Numbered from the stretch's first letter, positions 32,851-41,595 are shown. The stretch: DNA of 64,000 nt from Olsenella sp. KGMB02461 (GCF_012584445.1 NZ_JABAHI010000008.1:1054001-1118000), one strand, 5' to 3'. The notes: generated from the sequence alone by a model not told the origin. A program made the numbers and translations.

Positions 32851-34008
32851 CTACTTTACCGATGCGGCAAGCAGAAGCACCTGAACGGCCATGAGGTATG
32901 GCAACCCTAAATAACTGCAAGGCAGCGCTGCAAAGCCATCAAAGGTGAAGCTGCGGCCGGTGAAATGCGGAGCCTGCTCTGGCTGGAGAGCCACCAACGC
33001 GCAGCCGTTGTCTGCGGCGGCCTCGTCCATCTCTTGAAGGGCTGCTACTTGGCTTGCGCGGTCATCGTCAGTGCCGCCCACCAAAGCGACGCCCAACGCA
33101 TCGTGGAGCACCTTGTTGTCCAGCGCGGCCGACTGCACGTCGCCCATACGCACCTCGATCGAGCGCTCTTCAAGGCCGCAGAAATTCTTCGCCTCATCGC
33201 GAGCCTCGCGCGCAACCCCTGCGAAAGCAGGGCCGTCGCTCAACACGCACAGCGCGTCAAAGGGAGAGAGCACCAGGCTTGCCAGCGCCGCCTCGTCCAT
33301 GATGACCTTGTCACCCATGGCGGCCGCCTGGTTGGCATGGGCGAGTTTCTTAGCCACAGGAGCGGCGTCCAGGCACAGGATGGCAAAGAGCGCCAGACAC
33401 GTGAAGCCCGCCAGCTGCACAGGCTCGCTGTCCACGGGAGCAGTGGAAGCGTCGTCTGCGGCAGAGGCGACCAGGGGCAGGGCCACTACCAGGCCGTCAT
33501 CCTCGGGTGCGAGAGCGGCGGCCAGAGGGTCGTCAGAGCTGCAGGCAACCCCCAACACAAAGAGGTTCTTGGTCTGGGAGCGCACCTGGGCGACGGCCGA
33601 CAAAAGACCCTCATCGTCGCCGCGGGAAAGGGCGACGAGCAGGACGGTCTCCTGGTCGCGGACGTAGTCGGCAGGAGCAGAGGCAAGGTCTGCGCAGGAG
33701 ACGCAGGTGAAGTCGCAGCCTTCGATGGGGTGGGCCACCGCTGCGCTGCAAGCAGTCTGGGCTGCGTTGAGCGCGAGGCCGGAGCCCGTAAGCACCACCA
33801 GCAGCTGGCCGTCGACACCGTCTTGAGCCTCGTCGCCGCCCATCACGCCAGCCGCCGCGCGAGCACGCCCGATGAGATCGTTGATGTCTTCTGTCGCATC
33901 GCGGTAGAGCGCAGCCACCTCGCGCCAGAGTGCCGGCTGGCGGCGAATTTGGGAGGCAGGAGCCTGGGCGTGGTTGTGGATGAGCTGGATAAGGTCGTGT
34001 TCGAGCAT
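32851..34008 (-). CDS. SIS-domain sugar isomerase/deaminase, AgaS-like
   Basis: A 385-aa protein with two divergent SIS domains. The first shows LLVVLTGSGLALNAAQTACSAAV and VLLVALSRGDDEGLLSAVAQVR, where the usual S-x-S-G pattern appears as ALSRGDD. Length (about 385) and placement before nagA match AgaS, a galactosamine/glucosamine-6-phosphate deaminase-isomerase, but similarity is weak. The start is ATG 34006-34008 with GGGGGAGG upstream. Expected role: converting the deacetylated amino-sugar phosphate to a keto-sugar phosphate plus ammonia. A regulatory or scaffold role cannot be excluded since the second half is poorly conserved. Confidence 0.7.
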   Translation of the reverse strand: MLEHDLIQLIHNHAQAPASQIRRQPALWREVAALYRDATEDINDLIGRARAAAGVMGGDEAQDGVDGQLLVVLTGSGLALNAAQTACSAAVAHPIEGCDFTCVSCADLASAPADYVRDQETVLLVALSRGDDEGLLSAVAQVRSQTKNLFVLGVACSSDDPLAAALAPEDDGLVVALPLVASAADDASTAPVDSEPVQLAGFTCLALFAILCLDAAPVAKKLAHANQAAAMGDKVIMDEAALASLVLSPFDALCVLSDGPAFAGVAREARDEAKNFCGLEERSIEVRMGDVQSAALDNKVLHDALGVALVGGTDDDRASQVAALQEMDEAAADNGCALVALQPEQAPHFTGRSFTFDGFAALPCSYLGLPYLMAVQVLLLAASVK

Positions 34009-34184
34009 GGGTCCTCCCCCACATGGATTGCTAAGAACGTCCTTGAGGCAGATACCCGCCCCCGGCCCCTCCCTTGCGCGCAAACTGGCCAGAAAAGCTG
34101 TGGTTGGCATTGTGTGGGCCAGAAATGTGCGGTCACCGTGGCATAGTGGAGGTGCGCCTTTGACGGTGCGGAGAAAGGAGCTTC

Positions 34185-35456
34185 ATGAACACTTCCGACT
34201 TCGAAGTGCAGGACCTGCGTGCCTACGACGCCGATCCCCTGCTGGGACAGCGCCTGGCCGCCCTGCGCTCCCAACTACATATGGACGTCAATGCGCTGGC
34301 AGCAGCCTCAGACGTCCCAGCCGACATGATCATGGCCTACGAGTCCGGCGCCGCCCTGCCTGACCCTGCGGCTGCCGACGATCTGGCAGAGGCCTTAGAC
34401 GTGTCGGTTGAGCAGCTTATGGCTGGCTGGCGCACCCCCGAGGAGGCCGAGGAGCCCATGGTAGGCCCCATCGCCGGCCGCATCCGGGTGCTGCGCGCCT
34501 CCCGCGCCCTCTCGCGCGAGGATTTGGCCCAGCTCTGCAACGTGACCTTGGACCAGGTGGATGACTGGGAGAGCGGCCGCTGGATCCCCTCCCGCGAGCA
34601 GGTGGCCCGCATCTGCCGCGTCTTTGGCATCACCCGCGACCGCCTCATGATGAACAACGCCCTCCAGCTCTCCCAGCAGCTGCAGCAAACCCTGCCGCGC
34701 CGGGAGCGCAAGCCGGCTCGCCCCGAGCGCCCAGACCTGGAAGAGGTCGCCGAGGACGAGGCGGCTCCCGCAGAGGCAGAAGAGGCAGAGGTCGTCGAGG
34801 CAGAGCCTGAGGCAGAGGCACGTCCTTCTCGGCCTGGCCGTCGTCCTCGCAAGGATGCCGCCGCCGAGAAAAACCAGCCTTCCCACGGCGAGGCTGCCGC
34901 TGAGCCTGAGGCGCCCTCTGAGCCTCCTGCTGCCGAGAAGCCCGAGCCTTCAAAACCTGCCAAGCGCACCCGCCGCTCGCGCACCAAGCGCGCCGAGACT
35001 CAAGAACCTGCAGCTCAAACGCTGCCCTGGGATGAGTCAGCGCAGGCTGCCTCAGAGCCCAACGAGGGCCAAACGGCCATGAACCTTGACGAGAGTGCGG
35101 CTCAGGCCGAGGAGACCAAGCCTCGCAAGACGCACACCCGACGTCCTAGCAGCGCCAAGGCCGCCAAGCCCAAGGCTGCCAACAAAGCCGAGGATGCTGC
35201 TGCCCCTGCCGCACAAGAAGCGCCGGCTTCTGGTGGAGCCCCAAAGGCCGATGCAACCACCAACGCCGCAGCCCTGGGCGAGCGCATCAAGACCCTGCGC
35301 AAGCAGCGCAAGATGACCCAAAAGGATCTGGCGGCAGCCGCCGGCACCTCCACCGGCTCGATCTCTAAATGGGAAGCCGGCGCCCAGCCGCGCGCCTACA
35401 TACTGCCGCGCCTGGCAAAGGCGCTGGGAGTTTCGGTAGCGGAGCTTAGGGGCTAG
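34185..35456 (+). CDS. XRE-family protein with three helix-turn-helix domains and a basic disordered linker
   Basis: A 423-aa protein. HTH 1 (about 17-66: LGQRLAALRSQLHMDVNALA), HTH 2 (about 100-150: AGRIRVLRASRALSREDLAQLC) and, after a linker of about 190 residues, HTH 3 (about 363-423: LGERIKTLRKQRKMTQKDLA). The linker begins acidic and turns into Ala/Pro/Lys/Arg-rich sequence with basic patches such as RPGRRPRK and KRTRRSRTK, reminiscent of AT-hook or histone-tail-like segments. It contains three copies of the window-wide motif. AAAGGAG precedes the ATG. HTH 3 is the most canonical Cro/C1 domain. Possibly a nucleoid-associated or global regulator; no target is visible. Confidence 0.8.
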   Translation: MNTSDFEVQDLRAYDADPLLGQRLAALRSQLHMDVNALAAASDVPADMIMAYESGAALPDPAAADDLAEALDVSVEQLMAGWRTPEEAEEPMVGPIAGRIRVLRASRALSREDLAQLCNVTLDQVDDWESGRWIPSREQVARICRVFGITRDRLMMNNALQLSQQLQQTLPRRERKPARPERPDLEEVAEDEAAPAEAEEAEVVEAEPEAEARPSRPGRRPRKDAAAEKNQPSHGEAAAEPEAPSEPPAAEKPEPSKPAKRTRRSRTKRAETQEPAAQTLPWDESAQAASEPNEGQTAMNLDESAAQAEETKPRKTHTRRPSSAKAAKPKAANKAEDAAAPAAQEAPASGGAPKADATTNAAALGERIKTLRKQRKMTQKDLAAAAGTSTGSISKWEAGAQPRAYILPRLAKALGVSVAELRG

Positions 35457-35501
35457 GCCCGCAGGCGCTGCATCAAAGGTGCCCTTTTGCACGTTCATAG
35501 A

Positions 35502-35542
35502 CAACGCCCGCGAGCTGGAATAGGTCCAACTTGCGGGCGTTG
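35502..35542. terminator. strong hairpin after the three-HTH gene
   Basis: Arms CAACGCCCGC and GCGGGCGTTG, with further pairing inside. No T-run on either strand, so it may be a bidirectional or Rho-assisted end between the convergent three-HTH and small membrane-protein genes. Confidence 0.45.
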
Positions 35543-35607
35543 CGGTGTCATAGCGGGCTCAGCGGTGCGCACAGGGGGCTCCCTGCGCTTTGAGCCCTCA
35601 TTAGGCA

Positions 35608-35787
35608 TTAGGCCTGATAGCGGCCCTTTACCAGATACCAAATGATGTAGGCCGCAAAGAGCACCACGCCGATGGGCAGGAGGGTGTTCACAAAGAACCT
35701 GAGACCGGTGACGAAGAGGCCCAAAAGGACCATGAGGATGACAAAGACGACGAAGCCTGTGATGACAGACTGCAGGGTGTTGTTCAT
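35608..35787 (-). CDS. 59-aa membrane protein with two hydrophobic segments
   Basis: A small gene starting at the ATG of 35785-35787 with AAAGGAG upstream and ending TAA at 35608-35610. Residues about 8-28 (VITGFVVFVILMVLLGLFVTG) and 35-53 (TLLPIGVVLFAAYIIWYLV) are membrane spanning, ending KGRYQA. It lies 82 bp downstream of the JetD-like gene on the same strand, so the two could be co-transcribed. I do not recognise a family. Confidence 0.75.
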   Translation of the reverse strand: MNNTLQSVITGFVVFVILMVLLGLFVTGLRFFVNTLLPIGVVLFAAYIIWYLVKGRYQA

Positions 35788-35869
35788 GAAACTCCTTTGG
35801 CGTTAAGAAAAGCGTGCATGCAAGTGATTTTACGCCCAGATGCTTTGAGGGGCGTCTGGGCCCTGAGCC

Positions 35870-38023
35870 TTACGCATGCTCCTTGATGGCCTCGCGCACC
35901 CGCGCCTGTTGGCGTTTGCCCAAACCGCGCAGGGTGCGGCCATGGCTAATGGACTCCTGGTCCATAAAGGCTTGGGCTCGCTCATGGTCCCAGCCGGGAA
36001 GCGCCGCCAAAAGCTGGATCACCGGAATGGAGCGCGCCAAGTCGTCCACAGCGTCCATGAGATCGAGGGCAGAGACTTTACCGGCAGAGACGTTGGCCAA
36101 GAGGCCTTGGCGCTGCTGCTCCGTCTCGCGACGATGCTGGCGGGACGCCTTGGCTTTGGATGCTTTGGACTGGGAAGGCTCAGCGCTCGCGGCTTCTGGC
36201 TGCTCGGTAGGGACAGCCTCTGGCTGCTCAGAGGCCCCCTGGGGAGAGTCAGGGGTTACTGCCGCATCAGCAGCCTCAGCGCCCTTGGAAGCCGCGGCTT
36301 TCACGCGCGGCTTGCGAGTGCGGCGGCGGGTGCGTTTCTCGGGCTCTGGAGCAGCCGCGTCTTCGCTGGTTGCTACCGCCTCAGGGGCTGCGGCGGCGTC
36401 CTGAGCTGAAGGCGCAGGCTTCTCGGCAGCTTGAGACGTGGCGGGAGCAGGCGCGGCTTTGGCAGGCGCAACGCTGGCACTCGCAGGCTTTTGAGTAGCT
36501 GCAACTTTTTTAGATTGGGTGTGAGCTGAGGTTTCCTCTTGTGCAGAGGCGGCCGCGGGGGTTTCGGCGCGAGAAGGGGCGTTTTGGCGCGCCTGACGCT
36601 TGTAGGTGCCCTCGTTGGAGCGGCGGGCACGGCTGCGCGAGGCAGCGCGCGCGCGCGCGGGCGCAGGCTTGGGTTCCTCGGCGGCGCCGCGGCCCTCCGG
36701 AAGGGCCATGGCGGCGTCCACGTCGTAGTCGGAGAAGAGGTCCAGCGCCACGATCTCCTGCTCCAACTTGACGTTTCGCTCCAGCATGTAGGAGACCAGG
36801 CCGCGGTAGCGCTCGTACTCCAAAAGGCGCGCCAACAGATCGCGGTCTTTGGAAGTGAGCGGGTGAATGGCCTTGCGGTAAGAGGGGTTGGCCAGCTCGG
36901 CGATGCCCATGTGAAACATGCCCACCTCGCAGCCCAGAGTCTCCTCGATCACCCTATGGGCCTTGATGCCCGCATAGTCGATGTCGCCAAAGTGCGCGAA
37001 CTCCACCTGAGGGTTTTGCTCGTGGATCATGCGCAGCAAGGCGCGATGGCGCGGAGACACCGACCCCTCGGTGTAGATATAGACGTCGTCGCCGTTACAG
37101 CGGCGGTAGGCGTCCAGGTTCTCCACGGTGATGATGCGGCTGGCACGCACGTAGGAGCGGTCGATGTTGGGCAGGTCCACATCGAACATGGAAATGCCGT
37201 TGGGCAGGATGGAGGCGTCGATGGCGCCCCTATCGGTGATCAGAACGATGGGGCCTTTGATGCAGATGGTCTTAAGGTCTGCAATGACTCCCGCGTCGGT
37301 GAGCGCCCCTTGGTTCGACGAGGCAGAGTTCTTGCGGCGCAGCGTAGAGGCTAGGCGCTTGAGGCCGGTCTTGTCGATCTTCTTGGTGTCGCCGGTCACC
37401 AAAAGCGACAGCTCGCGAGGGGTGAGAGGGGCGTCCACCTCCTCCAAATACTCGCAGGCTTCCCGGGTGATGCGTGGGTCCACAGGACCAGAGCTGCGGC
37501 GTCCCCGACCCCTGCGAGGCCGCGACGACCCACTGGATGCGCTTTCATCCGCACTCTCGCCGGACGGCGCTTCCTCGGCGTCCTCAGAGGGGCCAGGTTT
37601 TTGAGCTCCTACCTCCTCCAACGCCCCATAGGCCTCAGACACCTCGGCCTCCGAGGCCTCGTCCTCCTCGGCAGAGGTAGCCTGCTGACGTTCCCTATAG
37701 GCTGCCTCCCGCGCTTCCTGCTCGAGCCTGCGCTCGAACTTGGCCAGCTCGGCGGCTGCGGCCTCGGGGTCTTCCAGCACAATGGAGTCCACGTAGGTGG
37801 CGCCGTCGCGGCGAGATTTCTTCATACGCACGATGCGCAGGCTCTCCAACGACTGCACTGCCGAGAAAAAATGCGCTGCCTGCTTGCGCTCTGCCTGGGT
37901 GTCCCGCTCGCCATAGTGGGGCAGGATGTCTTGAGGCGCCAGCTCAACAGCCTCATTATCGTGCGCCGCTTCGTCACACAGGCGCAGCAATAGTTCATAT
38001 TTAAATGTATCGGTTTGTTTCAC
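35870..38023 (-). CDS. JetD-like toprim protein (DUF2220/DUF2399 type) with long disordered tail
   Basis: A 717-aa protein. Residues 1-90 look like a winged-helix or arm region (ILPHYGERDTQAERKQAAHFF). A low-complexity acidic/basic stretch (about 95-185) precedes a domain with the toprim signature: IITVENLDAYRR (Glu301), VYIYTEGSVSPRHRALLRMI, then FAHFGDIDYAGIKAH (Asp347, Asp349). VEN plus GDID is how the nuclease subunit JetD of Wadjet anti-plasmid systems and relatives read. From about 440 to 640 the chain is Ala/Pro/Glu/Lys-rich; a helical C-terminal domain closes it. Starts at a GTG (38021-38023) with GGAGG 7 nt before it. No JetA, JetB or JetC is adjacent. Nuclease activity is inferred from motifs. 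Confidence 0.75.
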   Translation of the reverse strand: MKQTDTFKYELLLRLCDEAAHDNEAVELAPQDILPHYGERDTQAERKQAAHFFSAVQSLESLRIVRMKKSRRDGATYVDSIVLEDPEAAAAELAKFERRLEQEAREAAYRERQQATSAEEDEASEAEVSEAYGALEEVGAQKPGPSEDAEEAPSGESADESASSGSSRPRRGRGRRSSGPVDPRITREACEYLEEVDAPLTPRELSLLVTGDTKKIDKTGLKRLASTLRRKNSASSNQGALTDAGVIADLKTICIKGPIVLITDRGAIDASILPNGISMFDVDLPNIDRSYVRASRIITVENLDAYRRCNGDDVYIYTEGSVSPRHRALLRMIHEQNPQVEFAHFGDIDYAGIKAHRVIEETLGCEVGMFHMGIAELANPSYRKAIHPLTSKDRDLLARLLEYERYRGLVSYMLERNVKLEQEIVALDLFSDYDVDAAMALPEGRGAAEEPKPAPARARAASRSRARRSNEGTYKRQARQNAPSRAETPAAASAQEETSAHTQSKKVAATQKPASASVAPAKAAPAPATSQAAEKPAPSAQDAAAAPEAVATSEDAAAPEPEKRTRRRTRKPRVKAAASKGAEAADAAVTPDSPQGASEQPEAVPTEQPEAASAEPSQSKASKAKASRQHRRETEQQRQGLLANVSAGKVSALDLMDAVDDLARSIPVIQLLAALPGWDHERAQAFMDQESISHGRTLRGLGKRQQARVREAIKEHA

Positions 38024-38109
38024 GGAGCGACCTCCAAGCCGCCGGTCGAACTACATGGGTGTGCCCCAAGGCACAGTCTCTTAGTGTATACCGCACTATC
38101 GCCCCAGGT

Positions 38110-38166
38110 AAAACGCCCGACCTTAAAAAGGGTGCCGAGAAGCACAGACCTTCAAAAGACCGGGCG
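38110..38166 (-). terminator. terminator of the ROK kinase unit, motif in its loop
   Basis: Minus-strand arms CGCCCGGTCTT and AAGGTCGGGCG (two mismatches) followed by TTTT. The loop holds a motif copy as GTGC-TTCTCG-GCAC, itself a small hairpin. No gene seen elsewhere in 38024-38259. Confidence 0.55.
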
Positions 38167-38259
38167 ATCATCTGCACACGCATCATCGAGCCAAAGTTGG
38201 GGCATCAAGAGCCGCCGGAGGCTATCCTGCGAGGTCGCAGCGCGGAGCTGCCAGCGCGC

Positions 38260-39261
38260 CTAGAGCCCCTCGCGGGTCTTGGCATGGCAGGCAGCACCCA
38301 CCATGCCTGCCAGATTGCCCATGGTGGCCTCCACAATGGGAGTGTCGGCGCAAGTAGGCAGCGTGGCAGCCCTATAGGCTTCGAGAAGCTCGGGGCCAAA
38401 GAGGTCAAAGGCTGCGCTGATGCCTCCGCCAATGACAAACGCCTCGGGGTCCAGGGCACAGGCCAGCATGCCCAACGCGCGGCCCAGATAGCCGCTGTAC
38501 TGGCTGATGGCCGCCTGAGCCACCGGGTCGCCGGTGCGGGCGGCGTCGAAGATAGGCAGCGCATGGGCGTCGTGCTCCAGGGGCACAGGGTCCTCGCCGG
38601 CGGCCTCGCAGGCGGCCCGATAGAGATAGACCAGGCCACGGGACGAGGTGTACATCTCAAGGCAGCCCTGTTGGCCGCAGTTGCACTGGCGGCCGCCTGG
38701 CTCCACCACGATATGGCCTATCTCGCCGGCACCGCCGCTGCGCCCCACCGCCACCGCGCCGTCAAAGACCATGCCGCCGCCCACGCCGGTGCCCAGCGTC
38801 ACAAAGACCAGGTTGCGCGCACCTTCGCCGGCACCCTTCCACATCTCGCCCAAAGCGGCAGCGTTGGCGTCGTTCACCGGGTAGACCTTCACGCCCATGA
38901 CGCGCTCCAGCGCCAGGATGAGGCCTTCCAGGTCCACATCCACATTGGGAGCCATGAGCAGGGTGTCTTCTGCAGTCACCACTCCAGGGAGCGCCAAGCC
39001 CACGGCGGCTACCTGCTGCTGAGGCTTGAGGTTCTCGGCAACGATGGCCTGGACCTGCTTGGCCGCCTCTAGCACCTCTTCGCCGGTGCGCATGGACTTG
39101 GTGCGCACGGCGTCCCTGGCCTGCACCACCCCGTCCAAAGTGACCAGAGCCACCTTGACGGTGGTGCCGCCCACGTCGATGCCCACCAGCAGACGCTCCG
39201 GGCCACCGGCGCCGTCCACATCCTCTGTCACACCAAGAATCTCAACCAACGTCTGGGACAT
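38260..39261 (-). CDS. glcK: ROK-family sugar kinase (glucokinase)
   Basis: A 333-aa sugar kinase. N-terminal ATP-binding GIDVGGTTVKVALV, sugar site PVNDANAAALGE, the TLGTGVGGG loop, and the ROK zinc motif GHIVVEPGGRQCNCGQQGCLE (H, three Cys) near residue 180. Length and lack of an N-terminal HTH mark it as a kinase and not a NagC/XylR repressor. The start ATG at 39259-39261 has GAGGAGGA upstream; a longer frame exists but lacks a site. It stands at the end of a run aminotransferase, Ddl-like ligase, kinase on one strand, with a 66-bp gap before it. Glucose is the likely substrate; other ROK sugars such as N-acetylmannosamine are possible. Confidence 0.88.
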   Translation of the reverse strand: MSQTLVEILGVTEDVDGAGGPERLLVGIDVGGTTVKVALVTLDGVVQARDAVRTKSMRTGEEVLEAAKQVQAIVAENLKPQQQVAAVGLALPGVVTAEDTLLMAPNVDVDLEGLILALERVMGVKVYPVNDANAAALGEMWKGAGEGARNLVFVTLGTGVGGGMVFDGAVAVGRSGGAGEIGHIVVEPGGRQCNCGQQGCLEMYTSSRGLVYLYRAACEAAGEDPVPLEHDAHALPIFDAARTGDPVAQAAISQYSGYLGRALGMLACALDPEAFVIGGGISAAFDLFGPELLEAYRAATLPTCADTPIVEATMGNLAGMVGAACHAKTREGL

Positions 39262-39327
39262 GATGCTTCCTCCTCTTAGGGTTTCGCGCAACGCGCGTTA
39301 GGGGCGTGAACGGCCTGGACGGCCTGA

Positions 39328-40320
39328 TTAGCAGCCGCGCTGGTAGGCTTGCTGCACCATGGAGTCCAACAGCTCGGGCAGCGAGATCTGGGCGGCGGCA
39401 AGGGCCACTGGCACCAACGAGGTCTCAGTGAGGCCGGGGAAGACTTTGAGGTCCAGCACACGGGGAGCGGCGCCGTCCCACACCATGTCGATGCGGGCCA
39501 TGTCGCGGCAGCCAAAGGCGCGATAGACCTCGATGGCTGCACGCTCGCAGGTGCTGCGGGCCACGTCTGCCTCGGAAGGGTCGGGCGAGAGCGACTGGGG
39601 GCGCACCGGGCAGAAGTAGTGGACTTCCTGGGGGTTCAGGCGCGCGTCGGTGTCGTAGATGCCGTCGACCACGATCTCCACCGGAGGCAGCACGGTCTCG
39701 TCGCCGGGATCGCCAATGACGGTGACGGAGAGCTCTGCGCCCTCCACCCACTCTTGCACCAGCGCAGTGTCGTCGTAGGCCAAGGCGCCCATGAGGGCCA
39801 CACCCAGCTGGTCGGCCTCCTCCACCTTGGCAAGGCCCATGGCAGAGCCGCCGCAGCCAGGCTTCACGGCCAGCGGGAAGCCGCCCACACGCTCAGGCAT
39901 GAGGTCCAGCGCCTTGGCGGCGCCCAGGTTGCGGAAGGCCCCTGCCGGCAGCGCGATCTGGGCAGGCCAGCGCACCACGGAGTCTTCAGGGGCATAGGCC
40001 CGGGCCATCACGAAGGGCAGCTCGGCCTTGTTCCACGTGTTGCGGCACACCGGGGGCAGCGAGCCCACGAAGGGGATGTCCAAAAAGGTGAGCAGCGAAG
40101 GCACCGCCCCATCCTCGCCGCCGGCGCCATGCATGGCGATGAATGCCACGTCCGGGCGCTCGGCGCGCAGGGTGTCTACCAGGTTCTCGTCGGCATCCAG
40201 GGGGATCACGGTGTGGCCGGCCTCTTCCAGCGCCTCCACCACGTGCTTGCCGCTGGCCAGGGAGAACCGACGCTCAAAGGAGGAGCCGCCCATAATCACG
40301 GCAACAGTTAGCTTTTCCAT
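39328..40320 (-). CDS. D-alanine--D-alanine ligase-like ATP-grasp protein with altered metal site
   Basis: A 330-aa ATP-grasp protein. It keeps Ddl N-terminal signatures: GGSSFERRFSLASGKHV, MHGAGGEDGAVPSLL and VGSLPPVCRNTWNK, then LAVKPGCGGSAMG and CRDMARIDM. The strand that normally reads E-x-N-x-x-PGMT, supplying two magnesium ligands, here reads LDLKVFPGLTETSLVP, so Glu and Asn are replaced by Asp and Lys. It could be a Ddl with unusual chemistry, a ligase for another amino acid pair, or a degenerate copy. The ATG follows AAGGGA and lies 3 bp after the aminotransferase stop codon, so the two are translated together. A second, canonical ddl elsewhere in the genome would favour neofunctionalisation. 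Confidence 0.8.
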   Translation of the reverse strand: MEKLTVAVIMGGSSFERRFSLASGKHVVEALEEAGHTVIPLDADENLVDTLRAERPDVAFIAMHGAGGEDGAVPSLLTFLDIPFVGSLPPVCRNTWNKAELPFVMARAYAPEDSVVRWPAQIALPAGAFRNLGAAKALDLMPERVGGFPLAVKPGCGGSAMGLAKVEEADQLGVALMGALAYDDTALVQEWVEGAELSVTVIGDPGDETVLPPVEIVVDGIYDTDARLNPQEVHYFCPVRPQSLSPDPSEADVARSTCERAAIEVYRAFGCRDMARIDMVWDGAAPRVLDLKVFPGLTETSLVPVALAAAQISLPELLDSMVQQAYQRGC

Positions 40321-40323
40321 GGA

Positions 40324-41595
40324 TTACATCCCTTCGCTTGAGGCCTCAGGCAGAGCCCCTGCCTTGAGGAACGCACGGTAGAGCTCCATACGGTCTGCGA
40401 TGACTTCCGAGAGGCGCCTGACGCCTTCGCGGATCTTCTCCTCTGGCTCGTAGGAGAAGGCCAGGCGCATGGAGGACTTGCCCTCGCCGTTGGGGAAGCA
40501 GTTGGAGCCAGGCACGTAGGCCACGCCGTTTTCCAGCGCCGCCGACATCATCTGCTCGGTGTCAAAGTAGGGCGGCAGCGTCACGTAGACAAAGAGGCCG
40601 CCTTGCGGGTGGGTCCAGGTGGCCTCAGGCGGGAAGAACTCTTCCAGCGCCGAGATCATGGCGTCGCGGCGGCTCCTATAGATGGCGCGGGACTTCTCCA
40701 GGGTGCCCTTCCAGTCGGTCCGCGTGAAGTACTGCTCGGCCAGAATCTGGTTGAAGGCGCTGCAGCAAAGGCTGGCCCCCTGCTCGCAGAGGTTGATCTT
40801 GGCGATCACCGGCTTGGGCGCCACGCACCAAGCCAAACGCAGGCCCGGGGCAAAGATCTTGGAAGTGGTGCCCAGGTAGATGACGTTGGGATCCATGGAT
40901 TTTAGGGGCGGGATGTGCTCGCCCTCAAAGCGCAGGCGGCCATAGGGGTCGTCCTCGATCACCTGGATGTGATACTCGTGGGCCAGCTCCAAAAGGCGGC
41001 GGCGGCGCTCCAGCGTCATGGTGACGCCTGCAGGGTTTTGGAAGTTGGGGATGGTGTAGATGAACTTGGCGCCGCGGGGCCCCAAGCGCTTGAGGGTCTC
41101 TTCCAGCGCATCCATGGACATGCCCTCGTCGTCCATGGGGACGACCTCGACGTCTGGCTGATAGGCCGAGAACGCCTGGAGCGCGCCCAAATAGCTGGGG
41201 CCCTCCACGATGATCTTGTCGCCCGGATTGATGAACACGCGCCCCATGAAGTCCAGCGCCTGCTGAGAGCCGCCGGTGATGATGATCTCATCGGGATCCA
41301 CATGGATATCGTCTTCTGCCAGCATGCCAGCCACCATAGTGCGTGTCTCGATGCGCCCGTCCGAGCCGCCATACTGCAAAGACTTCAAACCGTTCTCGGT
41401 GACGACGCGCTTGGCGCACTCGGCCACCTCGTCCAGCGGCAGGCTGGAAATGTCAGGGCTGCCGCCGGAAAGCCCGATGACGTTGGGCCTGGATATAGCT
41501 GCGAACAGGTCGCGCACGGCACTGCGGCGAAGATGCTCTATGCGGTCTGCATAGACATCCTCCCATTCGTCAAAACTCAAGTAAGAACTCGCCAT
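40324..41595 (-). CDS. PLP-dependent aminotransferase, class I/II (2-aminoadipate/aromatic type)
   Basis: A 423-aa fold-type I aminotransferase related to LysN, ARO8 and MocR catalytic domains but without an HTH. Motifs: LSGGSPDISSLP, LQYGGSDG, IITGGSQQALDF, IPNFQNPAGVTM, IEDDPYG and the lysine motif GTTSKIFAPGLRLAW. The start at the ATG of 41593-41595 follows AAAGGAG. It is first in a unit with the Ddl-like ligase (3-bp gap) and the ROK kinase. Amino donor and acceptor are not predictable; its coupling to a D-amino-acid-type ligase hints at amino-acid supply for that ligase. Confidence 0.88.
   Translation of the reverse strand: MASSYLSFDEWEDVYADRIEHLRRSAVRDLFAAISRPNVIGLSGGSPDISSLPLDEVAECAKRVVTENGLKSLQYGGSDGRIETRTMVAGMLAEDDIHVDPDEIIITGGSQQALDFMGRVFINPGDKIIVEGPSYLGALQAFSAYQPDVEVVPMDDEGMSMDALEETLKRLGPRGAKFIYTIPNFQNPAGVTMTLERRRRLLELAHEYHIQVIEDDPYGRLRFEGEHIPPLKSMDPNVIYLGTTSKIFAPGLRLAWCVAPKPVIAKINLCEQGASLCCSAFNQILAEQYFTRTDWKGTLEKSRAIYRSRRDAMISALEEFFPPEATWTHPQGGLFVYVTLPPYFDTEQMMSAALENGVAYVPGSNCFPNGEGKSSMRLAFSYEPEEKIREGVRRLSEVIADRMELYRAFLKAGALPEASSEGM

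Noticed and set aside
35870-38023. Complete Wadjet (JetABCD) defence operon
   Set aside because: Neighbours on both sides are a small membrane protein and metabolic genes; no SMC, kleisin or KITE-like gene is adjacent. sbcC at 50 kb is a Rad50 homologue in its own operon with sbcD.
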